Shown here piece after piece: positions 34,416 to 46,329 of a stretch of DNA of 64,000 bases. Source of the stretch: Zarea fungicola. Taxonomy: Eukaryota; Ascomycota; Sordariomycetes; Hypocreales; Cordycipitaceae. The DNA lies in the NCBI GenBank assembly GCA_900169235.1, contig FWCC01000345.1, positions 1 through 64,000 of the forward strand, read 5' to 3'. Made by a program: the position numbers and the translations under genes. Under the pieces are notes generated by a model. The model did not search any database and was not told the origin of the DNA. It was given only the letters and a program-made list of their open reading frames with translations. Numbering within the stretch: position 1 is the stretch's first letter; each line of letters begins with the position of its first letter.

Positions 34416-35009
34416 CAACTCACCTGAAAATCGCAACACTGGCGCTCCATCTAGCGCAGGTGCAATTCTAATGATCAATCAACGGGCACAAAATAATACA
34501 ACATCATCATCGCAACAATCCTTGAGCTGGAGCTTCTGACAAGCCCAATTAAAGACCCAGCAATGCACACGGCGCCAATGCTAGCTGAGTCACTAAGCCA
34601 ACGCTTCACCGCCTGAGTCATTAGACTTGTGCCCCGTAGCTTGAGTCACTGCCTCTGCCCCGCCATCTCGACAGCTGCTGGAGGGTCTGCGAATGCTTCC
34701 ATGTTTGCTCATTGGGCAGCTCTCTTTGTCAGTTCCCTCTTTCATCACAATTGCCTTGCTAGTCAAACAGCGGAGCCGACGCCAATCACAACGGACCAGA
34801 TCCAGGCAATCGCACGCCAGCCCCCTATATAGAGGCGTGGACGAGGCGCCGACGACGAGGTTTCGTGCAGCCACAGACAATCTCGCGACCAATATCGCTA
34901 CATCTTCACGTCATTGCGATTATTGCCCTCTCATTTTTCTTATTCCTCCCGACATACATCTGAATCAATTCAATTGCATCAAACCAGCATCTTGCCCTCC
35001 TTTTCGACC

Positions 35010-36258
35010 ATGGCTACCCCTACATTGTCCTCCCCTACGCCAATGGAAACAAAAATTCAAGACGAACTTCGAGGCACAGACTATGAAGCCTCGTCACTGA
35101 GACTACTCACAGGTGGCAACACAAATTTTATATATCACCTTCAACTGCGGAAGCCTCTGCCAGATGGGACCACCGACGTGGTGGTCAAGCACGGCGAGGG
35201 ATTTGTCGCCCTAACGCCTGACTGGAAAATAGGCACATTTAGATGCGTACGTCTTTTTAAAAGATGACAAGCGTAAAATCTCATACTGATGCATTCTTTT
35301 TTTTTTTTTTTACAGCAAATCGAGGAGGAGAGTCTACGTCTCGTCGCCCAGCTCCCCCCCTTGGTCACACCTGCCTGCCAGGTTCGAACGCCAACCATGT
35401 TCTACTTCAACCCAGAGACCAACACCCAAATCCAAGAGTACTTACCACATGCAATGAATCTCAAGGATTATGCCCGTAAAAATTTGGAGAGCCCTTCATC
35501 CGAGGCCGTCAAACCACAGTGTCTAGATCTTGGGCGTAGCCTCGGCCAGTGGCTTCGCAGCCTTCACAACTGGAGCTCCCAGCCAGGCAATACTGAGATT
35601 CGCGAGCTGGCAGCCAAGAACAAGGACCTGCAAAAACTCAAAAAGGTTTACAACTATGATGGCATGCTTCGAATGGTGGCAAGGTACCCGTCTCTTTTGC
35701 TGGAATGCAAGGATGAACTGCAGAAAATCGTAGACATGGCCACGGCTGAGATTCAGGACGACACCAACCTGCAAGTTATTCATGGTGATTTCTGGACCGG
35801 AAAGTAAGTCATACCCTCGGCAAGCGTTTCCGCAGAAGCCGGGAGCTGACTTGCTTCATCACAGTATATTGCTGTCCAACGCACCAATCGACAATGGCAA
35901 TCAAATTCAGCTGAGAATTGTGGATTGGGAAATGACCCAACTTGGGGTTCGTCCCGAGGACTCGGGACAGCTTATTGCCGAGTTGTGGGAGCTCAAGCTG
36001 TACAAGGATATTGATGCAGGCCTATGGATAATCGAGGGCTTTGTACAAGGCTATGGAAAAGTTGATAATGACTTTATGTTCCGTGCCCTGATTCATGTAG
36101 GCGCGCATCTAATAAGTATCGGATCTGATACTCCAGGATGGGGCACGCCAGAGCAGGCCGAGGCAGTCGCAAAGGCTGGGAGGGATGTTTTGCTCAAGGC
36201 ATGGCACAAAGACCTAAAGGGCTTTAGTGGCCATGATCTTGAGTGTATATTCAAATAG
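35010..36258 (+). CDS. APH-family (aminoglycoside phosphotransferase-like) small-molecule kinase
   Basis: Three exons (35010-35246, 35316-35803, 35865-36258) give 372 residues. The N-lobe has LTGGNTNFIYHLQL (nucleotide-binding loop) and VVVKHGEG with the ATP-binding lysine. The catalytic loop is VIHGDFWTGNILL, split by intron 2, and the metal-binding aspartate is in RIVDWEM. This is the layout of APH-type kinases such as methylthioribose kinase and the kinase domain of ACAD10/11 proteins. The substrate is unknown. The next gene, 282 bp downstream on the same strand, is an acyl-CoA dehydrogenase, which recalls the APH-ACAD fusion of ACAD10/11 in animals; see findings. The acceptor of intron 1 lies after a 16 nt T-run. 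Confidence 0.88.
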
Positions 36259-36540
36259 CCTTGCGATTCTACCAATCTAGGCGTTGAGCTGAAAGTTCTA
36301 GCTAGTTGTTCAAGTAGCCAAGTTAGCCATCTGCCCAATTGTCGATCGCCACCCTGGTCCACCTTCCCCGCGCCGGACTAATACTAATCAGCCTCGGTAA
36401 TCAGCCCCTGCGACTCTGGCTTATAGCCGAAATGGGAAACAGCTATTAATTCAGGGCAGGCAAGATAATCCACCTACCGAGAACATGCAGATGAACATGC
36501 AGATGTGTTTCTTGTGCTCTTCTACGCCGAGACATTGTTT

Positions 36541-38623
36541 ATGATGGCACCAAACTTGGATAAAGTGCCGGCGCCAGCAAGCGCTGAAGCCGGCTTCATA
36601 TTCTCATTGCCCCAGCCAGAGAATCCATTTCTTGAAGACACCTATTTCCAGAGGGCTCTCGCCTGTTAGTTTCCCACTCCAATAAGTGATGAGCCTAACA
36701 AATCAACTAAAAAATCTTAGTCTATTTGCCAAAAGCTATTCTTTCACAAGTCACTCCCGCATTTATCAAGTTTGCAGAGGATACCATCTCCCCGCAAATC
36801 AAGGAATGGAGTCTCAACGCCGAGCGACAGCAGCCCTTCGTGGAGAAGCACACAGTCTGGGGAGCCCGCCATGATGTCGATAGGCTCGTTACTAGTGAAG
36901 GCTGGCGGTCACTCCGCAAATGGGGCGCCGAGGAAGGGTAATGCTTTTCTTTTAGCCTGGTAATACGTATTGACTAACATGGACATAGGACAGTTGCCAT
37001 TGGTTATGAGGAACAATACGGTAAATACAAGAGGATTGTTCAGCACGCCAAGTTCGTCTCTTACATATTGTGGAGAGTGTCAGTGCAAGCTTCTAACCAT
37101 TGTTTCGCAGAAATTATTTTTTCGGCCCCGTCTCAGCACTTACTGGGTGTCCCTTGTCAATGACCGATGGTACAGCTCGGCTTCTTCGTGAGATGCTTCC
37201 TGGACTGCCCGCCTGCCATCCTTTCCACGAAACATACAATCGTCTGACTGCACGCACCGACAGCTGGACCTCGGGTCAGTGGATGACGGAGCGCCCCGGC
37301 GGTAGTGATGTTCACAACACGGAAACCTGGGCCCGTTACGAACCACTCCCAAACAAGACCGGCCAGCACGGCCAGCTAGATGAGGGAGACTACGTCGTGT
37401 CCGGTTTCAAGTTCTTTTCATCCGCGACAGATGCCAACGTGACGATGCTCCTGGCCAAGACGGAAAGCGGCAAACTAAGTGCGTTCCTGGCGCCGCTGAC
37501 CAAGACCGAGGTCGCCGCAGACGGCACTACCAAGGTCGTCACAAACGGCGTGAGAATCCACCGCCTCAAAAATAAATTCGGCACAAAGCAGCTCCCGACC
37601 GCTGAGCTCGAGCTCAAGGATATGCGCGCCCATCTAGTCGGGCCGCTCGATCGCGGGGTCGCAACCATTTCGCATCTGCTCAATGTCACCCGTGCCTGGG
37701 CGTTTATGGGCTCGCTGTCGGGAATGCGCCGCGGGCTGTCAATTGCCAAGCGGTTTGCATCAAACCGGACAGTTTTTGGGTATCCTCTGTGGGCGCTACC
37801 TTTGCACCTGCGAACATTGGCTGATGTTGAAGTACGTGTTCGTGGATTTGTGCAACTCTCGCTCTTTACTGTCTCGCTGATGAGCTACACGGAAAACGGG
37901 TACCCGGAGCCTGGCTCTCTTCAAGTGCCGCTCCCTCTCCCTGGCGAGGAAGCTACCGTCGTTCTGAGAGCCCTCACGGCTGCTTCCAAAGCTGTTGTGA
38001 GCAAGAATGCAGTCATTACAATGCAGGAGTTGATGGAAGCACTTGGCGGCGTCGGCTATATGGATGATCCAGACGAACCAGAGAATATCGCACGCGCGCT
38101 GCGGGATATCTCCGTAAATGCCATCTGGGAGGGCACGACAAATGTGCTTAGCAGCGAGTTTGTGCGCCATGTTCTGAACCGGAACCATCTTGAGCATCTC
38201 CACGCTTGGCTATCGCGCGCTATTGGCGGTATCCGTAGCAAGGACTACCGTGAGACCTTGCAGGCTGCCTGGCAAAATCTTCACAGCCGCCTGCAACAGA
38301 ACAAAGACTACATCTTTGATGTCTTGTCCATCGGTCGCAGCGTCATGTTTAGCTTCTCTTGGATTGTCGTTGGCGTTTTGCTTGCCTGGGATGCCCAGCG
38401 AGACAATGACGAGCTCGCAGACGAAGTCGCCAGGCGTTCCATTCTTAACGGCGAGGGGGGTTTGCGGGAGTGGATGCTGCCTGATGTCGGTAACCCAACG
38501 GCCAAGGCGAGGTTTGACGAGGGCAAGGAGCGTGCCAAATGGGATTGTCGCCTGGTATGGGGCAAGGAACTGCCAGATTTTGCCCCATTCGGCCAAAGAA
38601 TCCCCATGGGTTCCAAGATGTGA
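36541..38623 (+). CDS. acyl-CoA dehydrogenase, AidB-like
   Basis: Four exons (36541-36664, 36721-36937, 36989-37051, 37111-38623) give 638 residues; ATG 36544 is an adjacent alternative start. FAD/substrate motifs include GQWMTERPGGSDV and the ISHLLNVTRAWAFMGSL tract. The C-terminal VNAIWEGTTNVLSSEF keeps the glutamate that is the catalytic base in medium-chain dehydrogenases. A C-terminal extension of about 130 residues, the length and the sequence fit fungal AidB-like members rather than beta-oxidation enzymes. No N-terminal mitochondrial presequence or C-terminal peroxisomal SKL is obvious; the protein ends GSKM. It follows the APH-like kinase on the same strand, 282 bp apart, so the two may share regulation. 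Confidence 0.88.
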
Positions 38624-38748
38624 ATGCGTGGCAATTGAAATGCAAAGACCTTGTATACATTGAACAATAAAAATATTCTTGACGCTATATTAAAATACAA
38701 TACATGATGCTTGAACTATTGATTTTGAATAGACTGCTCCCCCGACGC

Positions 38749-40586
38749 TCATCTAGCGTGAGTATATGGGCTAGAATCCAGCTCATATCTGGGCTGTTCC
38801 CCTTGCTGCCAATCTGGATGCGGCGTGTATGGAGAGGGTATGCCACCCGACTGACTTTGTTGGTAGCCAGGACTGCTCAGGTCGCTCGGTGACGTGGCTT
38901 CGTGTATTTGAGTCTGCTGTCCGCCTGGAAGCTCTGCATGCGGCTGCAAGTGCTGGGGATGAGGCGACGCCGCCACTTCTGATACCGTTGGCGCGGCATA
39001 TGCGGACTTGCCATCGATTTCCGAGGCAGGCGATTTCGATGCCAATTCCGGGCGATCAATCGGCGGCGTCAGTGGAATGGTGTCGTTTTCTTCGGCCGCG
39101 GCGGCTTTGGACTTGCGGTTGCGACGGCGGACGCATAGTGCGATAAAGGCAATGGCAGCAATAACAACAAGAGCGCCAAGCACCGCAATGGCAATAATGG
39201 CACCTCGGCCGAGACCTCCGCCGCCACCTGATTTGGATGAATCGCTTCCTCCGTCTCCAGCAGCGCCGGTTTTCTTTGGTGCGCCGCTGCCGGATGACGA
39301 GCCGCCGGTAGACGCCGGAATTGTCGTCCCTTTTGTCTGGGATATGGATTCGCTGACTGTGGCAACAACCTTTTTCTGCGCAGCCTGGCAGTAGTAGTCG
39401 AGAACGTCGGCGGCAGATGAGACATCGGCGAGCGCCGTGTTGGAGCAGTAGTATTTGACGCTACCGGTGAGGCTCGAGGATGCCTTGCCCAGGACGCCGG
39501 CCTTGAGGCAGACGCATGAAGCGAGGGCCTGGGGTCCTGATGCACACAGATAACTAGATTGCTACATCGAAAATGTTTTAGTATTTCCACCTCCATTCTC
39601 GTCCGTCAAGTAGCATTTTCATACCTGCATGACTGCTTCAACGACACCGCTTTGGGCGCATGGGCGCAACGATTTGTACTGGGGCAGCGCAGTAATGTAG
39701 TAGGACACTAAATTGGCATCTGTGTGAGATATACTTTCTTTTTTTTTCATCGTTGGAAGAGTCTTATGGAAACGTACTATCGCCAGGAGGCCCTGGTAAA
39801 GGGCCGAATGAAGTAGTGCCTTGGTTCATAGCACAGAACTGTGTGTAGAAACTGGAGGCAAGCGTCACATCGTCACCGTTGGAGCATGACTGGCGGACTG
39901 CTGCACCCAGGCTCGAGTTGATTTCGTTGACAATGACTGTTTTGGAGCAAACACATTGTGCCCACAGATTGTCCGCAGTTGGACAGCCATCATACGCCTA
40001 AGGAAATTTTGAAATTAGCACAGCTGTTCGCCGCGATCCCCTGCGCACCATGTTTTCTTACAGCATTGACAGCCGCCGACAGACCAGACTGTACACATGG
40101 CGGAAGTGAGGAAATAGCCGCGACGTCGCTCATAACACCCGGGATGATATTTGTCGTCGGCGTTGAAAAAGTAATCGTCTTCTGAGGGTGGCAGTACTTG
40201 TCAATCAAGCTCGAAGCCGAGGCCTGGTCCTGGGCGGCGTCGCTGCCGCAGCGCGACGAGATGGCGCTGACGATGGAGACGGTCATCTTGTTGAGCTCGT
40301 TGGAGTTTGTGCAGATGCATGACTGCAGCTTGGTCGGCTCGGAGCCGCACGCCGTCGAGTCCTGTTCCCAAAGGTACGCGTTGGAGACGGCACTGGTGAC
40401 GCAGGGTGCCTTGTTCGCTGTCAGTTTCACGCGTGTACTGAGTGTTGTGCTTTGGTTCCATAGTTTTTGCTATTTGCTTACAAGTTGACTAAATATTCCT
40501 AATTCCGTTATAAAAGGCACATCGGCATTGACGCGGAGCACGTTGGCGACGACCAGTGCCGCGCTGTATATTCTACCAGAGCCCAT
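38749..40586 (-). CDS. cysteine-repeat membrane protein with one transmembrane helix
   Basis: Five exons (40586-40482, 40409-40062, 39997-39778, 39719-39625, 39528-38749) give 515 residues. A signal-like N-terminus (MGSGRIYSAALVVANVLRV) leads to three similar extracellular repeats, each with a CxC motif: CICTNSNELNKM, CVCSKTVIVNEI and CVCLKAGVLGKA, each followed by a conserved region ending in a cysteine pair. A Ser/Gly-rich stalk (about 305-345) precedes one membrane helix (GRGAIIAIAVLGALVVIAAIAFIAL), a basic stop-transfer (RRRNRKSK) and a 130-residue Pro/Ser/Gln-rich cytoplasmic tail ending PYTHAR. The repeats are CFEM-like in cysteine rhythm but I cannot claim that family. It is likely a cell-surface sensor or adhesion protein of the plasma membrane. 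It converges with the acyl-CoA dehydrogenase. Confidence 0.85.
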
Positions 40587-41670
40587 GTTGAAACTGGTCA
40601 CGTCGCGTGTAAACCGAGCAACGAAGAATGTGTGAAAGTTTTTGGAAAACGCCACATGCAGCCATGAGGCAGCCGTCAACTTTTTATTTATTCATTCTCA
40701 CACAAACCCCCATCCGTCCCGCACAAGTGCTTGGCGTAGCCGATTCAAGAATTGCTAGGAATTTTAGGGGGCCAAGCTCAGCTCTTGACGGAATCACCAC
40801 TCAGCGGACCCATCCGCGGCGCACCAACCCATTCAGCCCATGGGAGTTGTCAAATTAGCCTAAAGGTGGCTGATACGCGAGCTGAAGCCAGGGCTGGAGG
40901 CCGCAGGCACGGTATCTCTTAAAAGAACATAATTCAGGTGTTACCGGGCCAAAGATTTATGAATATTTTAATGTCTATTCCCATTTAACCCTTCTTCCAT
41001 CTCCTTTGCATGTCGTTTGGTCCTTGAACCTGTGTCGTGGGATCGACACTTGGCGACAAGGGTCTTGTTGCGAGGCACACCCGGACGGCTCGTTTGGGAA
41101 TATTCGCGAGGCACCATCCCACTTGGAACTAGCCAGCATTAATTAGCCTGGCGGCCTAGTGCAACGCTAAGGGACCTGGGCGTCCTGGAGTTGTGCGGTA
41201 TTAACAAGGTGCCTTCCTGTACCTGCCATAGTTGACGTGCCACTGCACAGCTGAGGGGTTGCTTGGTTCGCATAAGAGACAGGCACCACTGCACCAGAGG
41301 TTTCTGGGCGTGGGGCTCGTGTCAAGGGCGAAATTAAGGTATTTGTGCAGAAGATCCATGCGAGATCCTCTCCAAAATGCTGGGGGCCAGTTTTAGCGGG
41401 CAGCAACGTTGAATGCCTCCCATCTTATATCGGAAACACCAGATGAGCAAGATTGATCTGGAAATGGGCCACCTGTGCCCGTATTTCTCTGTTGATAAAA
41501 TCGCTAGCTCCTTGTGCTATCAAACTCGCTAAAAAGTCGTCGGTGCTGTCATCTTTCTTTCATATGCCATGCAGTTATTTGTCGCAAAAATGAGTATTAT
41601 TCGACGAAATGGTGGATTCATCGACAACAAGCCCCAAAACACACGATAATAGTCTCTGGGGGGTCTTTGG
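40587..41670. other. intergenic, promoter of the membrane protein gene
   Basis: 1.08 kb. No coding exon is recognised; one frame at 41167-41406 (minus) has no family features. Confidence 0.4.
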
Positions 41671-41943
41671 TTAGCTTTCAGTTTCTTTCCGTCCTTTGGC
41701 CGCTTTATTCGTTATTAGTAGAACCGACATACCTTGACCTCGGTTCTGCGTGTTGCCTAGCGTAACGGTTTCGAACCGCCGATCTGGATGGAACAACCGA
41801 CGCAGCGACCCTTTCAGCCCTGGCGCAGAATATCTATCGGCGACTCTAATGTCATGATATGATGGTGGTGGGCATTCTTTCTTTTCATACGGTGGGGGGT
41901 CCGTTTCGCCCATGTAGTGTGTGTTGGAGACTTGGTCGGCCAT
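41671..41943 (-). CDS. possible small PPxY protein
   Basis: A 90-residue frame from ATG 41943. Within the first 30 residues are TDPPPYEKKE and CPPPSYHDIR, two proline-tyrosine motifs of the type bound by WW domains of Nedd4/Rsp5 ligases. There is no signal or membrane segment. The rest is basic and unremarkable. It could be a real adaptor-like peptide or a fortuitous frame; codon support is modest and no neighbour explains it. Confidence 0.4.
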   Translation of the reverse strand: MADQVSNTHYMGETDPPPYEKKECPPPSYHDIRVADRYSAPGLKGSLRRLFHPDRRFETVTLGNTQNRGQGMSVLLITNKAAKGRKETES

Positions 41944-42434
41944 GTTTGCCTGCGCCGATTTTACGGCCCGGCGCTTGCGATGTGTATATGCTTGGAGATG
42001 CTGTCAACCAACTTGGACAAGTCAAATATACTCTCAAGTGAAGTAGATGGGTGATTAAAGAGAAGAATCGCAGACCAAACATTCACATGAGAAATGGAAA
42101 TGGATATGGAAATTGGGCTTTGTGCACGCGGACGTGCTTATAGGTCCTGACTCGGACGAGTTCGGAGACTTTGTGGCTTAAAGTTAATAACTCGTTGTCC
42201 TAGTATGTGGCAGCCACTACTTCGCCGAGCACCTTGGCTCGCATTGACCTTATCTAAGGATCTACTCAGTCGGGTTTTGGCCGAGCGCTGCTGGTCATGC
42301 CCATTTACGGTACTGGTCTAGCATATAAATAGAGTTAAAAAAAAAATTACATTACGTATACTTCGCCGGGTGGAAGTGATGGATCGCAGACTACGGAAGG
42401 ATTTGTGCTTATACTCTCTCTGGCAACTGTCCCT
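41944..42434. other. intergenic
   Basis: 491 bp between the small PPxY frame and the end of the TamA-like gene. AT-rich, with a poly-A run at 42339. Nothing recognised. Confidence 0.4.
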
Positions 42435-44921
42435 TCAAGCAACAGCGTCATGCACATGTGGTGGTAGGGTAAAGGTCTCGGCCAAACCACCAAAATAAAA
42501 GGCATTTAGCCGGGCCATGGCGAGTCGCAGAATGGGAAACGCCTTGCTCTGATGACGAAGCGTCTGGCGCCAACTCTCCAGCATCCATTTCGCGCGGGGC
42601 ACATTTTCTGCTGTTGGCGCTTGCACAAGCAGCACGGTGAGAAAGTTGGAAATAACGGCAAAGCCTATGCGTGACCCTGTTTTGTGCCGAATTAGCATAC
42701 TCTTGTTTTATAAATGTCTCTGAGCAAACGGGGATGAGAAATGAAAACGTACAAGAGTACCAAAATTCATCAAAATGCCGTGATGTAAGCCTCGCGGTAA
42801 AGGTCGCCACTGTGCCGCCATAATTTTGCGCCGCTTGGTATAGTTCTTTGATTGTGGCGCTGCTTGTCTCGCCGTGTGCCAGGACATCATCTTCGAGATG
42901 AAGCTCAATTTCTGGCAGCTCTGAAAAGTCCCAGCTCAGCTCCTCAAAGAAGAATCCACCGGCCTCTGGGGGCTCCTCCTCGACGTCAATAATCTTGGGC
43001 GGCGGTGAGGAGCGCACCGTCGGGCGCAGCAGGGCACGCCAAACATAGGTTACAGCGGTCAAGTATGCGAAATATATAGTCATTGGGTAGATGGTTGCTG
43101 TCTGGTCCATGCTATTGTCAGAGGGTTCGGCGGCACTGATGGAGGCGCGCCAGTCGTTGAGACAGTCAAAGAGTGGTTTGGCTGTGGATATGGATTGTGC
43201 GAGATCCACGGCTAGCCTCTGACAAGCTCTCAATGAACTGTTCCCATTTGTTAGCATGAATTTCTTGTGAGCGTGGACGTAAATGTAAAGAGGAGCGCAG
43301 CTTACTATAAATGCTCCTGCACATCAGCGACAATGACGGTCAGCCGCGCCATGTCACGAAAGGGCATAAAGAGTCTCCATCCCATGGAATCGGTGTCGTC
43401 AAAGTACGAAGACGCGGCCTTTACTTCGAAATCTCCATCCTGCAGCTCGGATACATCCCATTCCACGCCGCGTATATAAGGCGGCCGTCCCATCAACAGA
43501 CTCTGCCATTTTTCTTCAATAAAAAGTGCCCACCAGAGACGCTTCCGCAGGCGCTTATCGGCCGTGGGAATACCAAACATGTGGCACTCAAACTGGAGGC
43601 CCAGGCTATGCGCCATGCCTACGGTGCTTCCGATAAAGGACCAGAGAAAGGCGGAGCTGGAAAGGTCAATGCCACTGCTATTCGCGGTACTGTTCTCGGA
43701 AGTCGCCTGGCCGCTGTCCTTGTGCAGGAACAATATGGCAGCCTGTACGGTGGAGAGGCTAGGACGATGTATTTCTGCTTGGATGAGTGAGTGCACCATG
43801 GTCCAAAGCTGCTGGAGAGGCGGGATTTCAAATGCGTTGACGACGGCCAATAGCTCGTCATTGAGAGCAAAGGGCATGGCGAGTCCGTACATGGCAGCCA
43901 AGACTGGGACGGGAACAGCCTCGAGGGCAGCGTCTGCATTGTGCAATGCAGGGGAGGTGGTGTTGCCGGTAAACGCAATATCCAAGTAAGAAGTCGGCAC
44001 TATGGGTAACGTTGGGTATACATGTTTCCGGAATCTGTCGGGGCGTCTATGGTTAGTTGTTTTTTTTTTCTCTTCTCGGCAATGTGTCAAGGGCTCATCT
44101 CATTTGGCTTACAGTTTTATGAGCCGAACACCATAAGACGGCAGCACCAGCTGATTCAGCTGCAACCTCGCATCATGTCCAATGCTATTGTATAATGGCA
44201 TAAGAGGATGGTTTAGATACTTGTTGTCGCTCACAATAAAGTGGACGGGGATTAAATCCGACGTGGGACAGCCACCGGCGTTTCGAAAGTACATTTTATG
44301 GACGGAGCGCAGGCCGAGCTGGTCAAAGTGACAGTGTCGCAATAACCAGGGGTCTGATTCCGAAGAGGCGCCGAGCAGCAGTATGGAGTGACCATCAATG
44401 TTATCCATAGTCTGGCTTAGTTGGGTAGAGACTCTGCTGGTAGTATGATATGATGAGGACGACGGCGTGTTGAGTGCCGTGGCTCCCGGACCGCCAGTCG
44501 TCGTCACGCCAATGTTGTCAGGGGCCGGTGCCATGGCAGCATGACGGGTGCCATTGTTGTAATCTATTGGGGTGGATGTTTCCAGTGCATCGTTTGCGCT
44601 TGTGTCTGCTGCCGACTGCATATGCGACAGGGTCGACACATCGGGGTCATTGGGCAGCACGATGCCAAGACTGCCATCGCCGACACCACTGCTGTCAACC
44701 GAGCCATCATGCAGAGCGGCAGTGGGCGCTGTTCTTCGGCGAGGCATGCCGATAAATGTACAGGGGATGTTATTTCGGGCACAGCGCTGGCAGGGCGATT
44801 GGCCACTGCCGCCGGTCACTTGGCATTTGAGCTTTCGCTCCCGGCATTGATCGCAGGGCTTCTGGCGCTTGTGGCATCGATATTGACGGGTCGACATGCC
44901 CATTCTAGCAGGCGAAGACAT
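42435..44921 (-). CDS. TamA/DAL81-like Zn2Cys6 transcription factor
   Basis: Four exons (44921-44113, 44046-43306, 43237-42753, 42676-42435) give 758 residues. The zinc cluster is at 23-54 (cysteines 23, 26, 33, 44, 47, 54), with a long ten-residue loop between cysteines 3 and 4. A Ser/Thr/Pro-rich stretch follows. The segment ILLLGASSESDPWLLRHCHFD resembles the conserved region of TamA/DAL81 co-activators. The fungal regulatory domain follows with RPDRFRKHVYP, RKRLWWALFIEEKWQSLLMGRP and a C-terminal FDEFWYSWSRIGFAV. TamA/DAL81 proteins help activate nitrogen-catabolic genes (GABA, allantoin and urea use), sometimes without needing their zinc cluster. I assign the family from motif memory; another C6 subfamily is possible. 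The final residues end HVHDAVA. Confidence 0.78.
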
Positions 44922-46329
44922 GGGTAGATACTTTGTCTATGGCCTTGATGAATTATTTTCATTAACGAACAATTTTAATAAAAAAATAAAAAAATAAAAA
45001 AAAAAAAGGTTGGCCAATTTGGGCTTCAATTGGTAGCAAGTAGTACGTTGCAAGCGGCTTGGCTGCCTACGGCGAAACAGTGACTTGGGGCGTTTGTGCA
45101 ATACGCACCGCAGTTGATGAATCCCGTAATGATGAGATGAAGCGAGGAGGAAATGTAAAGACTGGCCGTGTCAGACTCGGTAAAATTTTTCAATTGTGTG
45201 ATTCGAAAAGGACGATGAATGAAGCTGCTTCGTTTGAATTCGCCGAAATGTGTGCTGTTGGTATCAAGTCCAGACACTATAGACAAGGTGACTGCGGGAA
45301 ATGCTGTCGGCGAAATTGGCTGCCTGGACCCACGTTGGAGAAGAGCGGCGAAATCGGCGCAGTACTTGGAAGCCGGTTTTACTTCATCACCGTGGCATAA
45401 TCAATTGCATGGCAAATGGCAAATGGCAAGTGGCAAGTGGATTGAAAAAAAGAAAAACAATCAATGGGCATGGTATTTGGGGTATAACTAAAAGATATCC
45501 TTTCCTCTTCCTACTCCACAGAACCTGTCAGGCAAAAACTACTGCCCTGCTGAACCTTGTCAATGGCTACAGCCATCAATCCCATCATCCTTTTTTATCC
45601 CCGAGTTCAATTTCCTCCATTCAACAAATGAAATAACACTGATAACACAAAAAAAAGGACAGAAAGTAATAAAAGACGGGCCAGGGTCTTGCAACTTCTC
45701 GGTCACTGCAACTCCCCTTGGCGCCTTGGAGCGACTTGCATGCTCCGTCATGCTTCTCCTCACTCACTCTCTCTTTCTGTCTGCTGTTGCCCTTTTCGAC
45801 GGGCTACACAGCCTGGCAATATGGATCAAGTCTTGTGTGAAATAAACCATGTCGGCCATTTGACACCTTGATGCATATCCAGATCAAACGCAGCTCCTGT
45901 GACAATTACCACCCAGCTCCGTTCAGGTCCATATCCCATATCCCACAAAAGATAAACCGGAACGCACGCAATTCTAAATCGGCAAAAAAAAAAATTGCAT
46001 CAAAAAAAGTAACAAGCCAAACTCGCACTGACCACAGATTAACAATGATGCCGCCTCGTTGGAGGGAGGGCGACAACAGTCGTTGAAAAGGCAGACTGGA
46101 GCCGCCCATCTCGTGCAGGAATGAATACCAAGTTGCAGAATTGCTCAAAGTTGTGGGGTTTTGAACATCTGGGATCGGTCGAATAGCGACATTGTCGCCG
46201 AGAATAAATTAATTAGGAGAGAAGAAAACGAAGCAAAGTGCGCCAAACTTGTTGCGGCAAGAAAAAACACGAGGCGAGTCCCAGAGTGGCGGGAGCAGCG
46301 CGGTGAAAGATTGTAGGGGTACAGGTCAA
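44922..46329. other. intergenic, promoter and 3' region
   Basis: 1.4 kb. It includes a poly-A run at 44983-45006, the TamA-like 5' region, a GGCAAATGGCAAGT short tandem repeat at 45409-45440, and the 3' UTR of the Myb-like gene. No gene is visible. Confidence 0.45.

Larger units (their letters stand above)
33905..35009. promoter_or_regulatory. divergent intergenic region with twin hairpins and E-boxes
   Basis: 1.1 kb between the FTA2-like and APH-like start codons. It contains two perfect 8 bp hairpins (34365-34388 and 34395-34415) and a cluster of CACCTG/CAGGTG hexamers from 34396 to 34460. A poly-A run is at 34239. No gene is seen. Confidence 0.5.

Noticed and set aside
41755..41790. tRNA-like B-box (GGTTCGAAAC on the minus strand)
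   Set aside because: The T-arm stem does not pair over five bases and no A-box or acceptor stem fits at the right distances.
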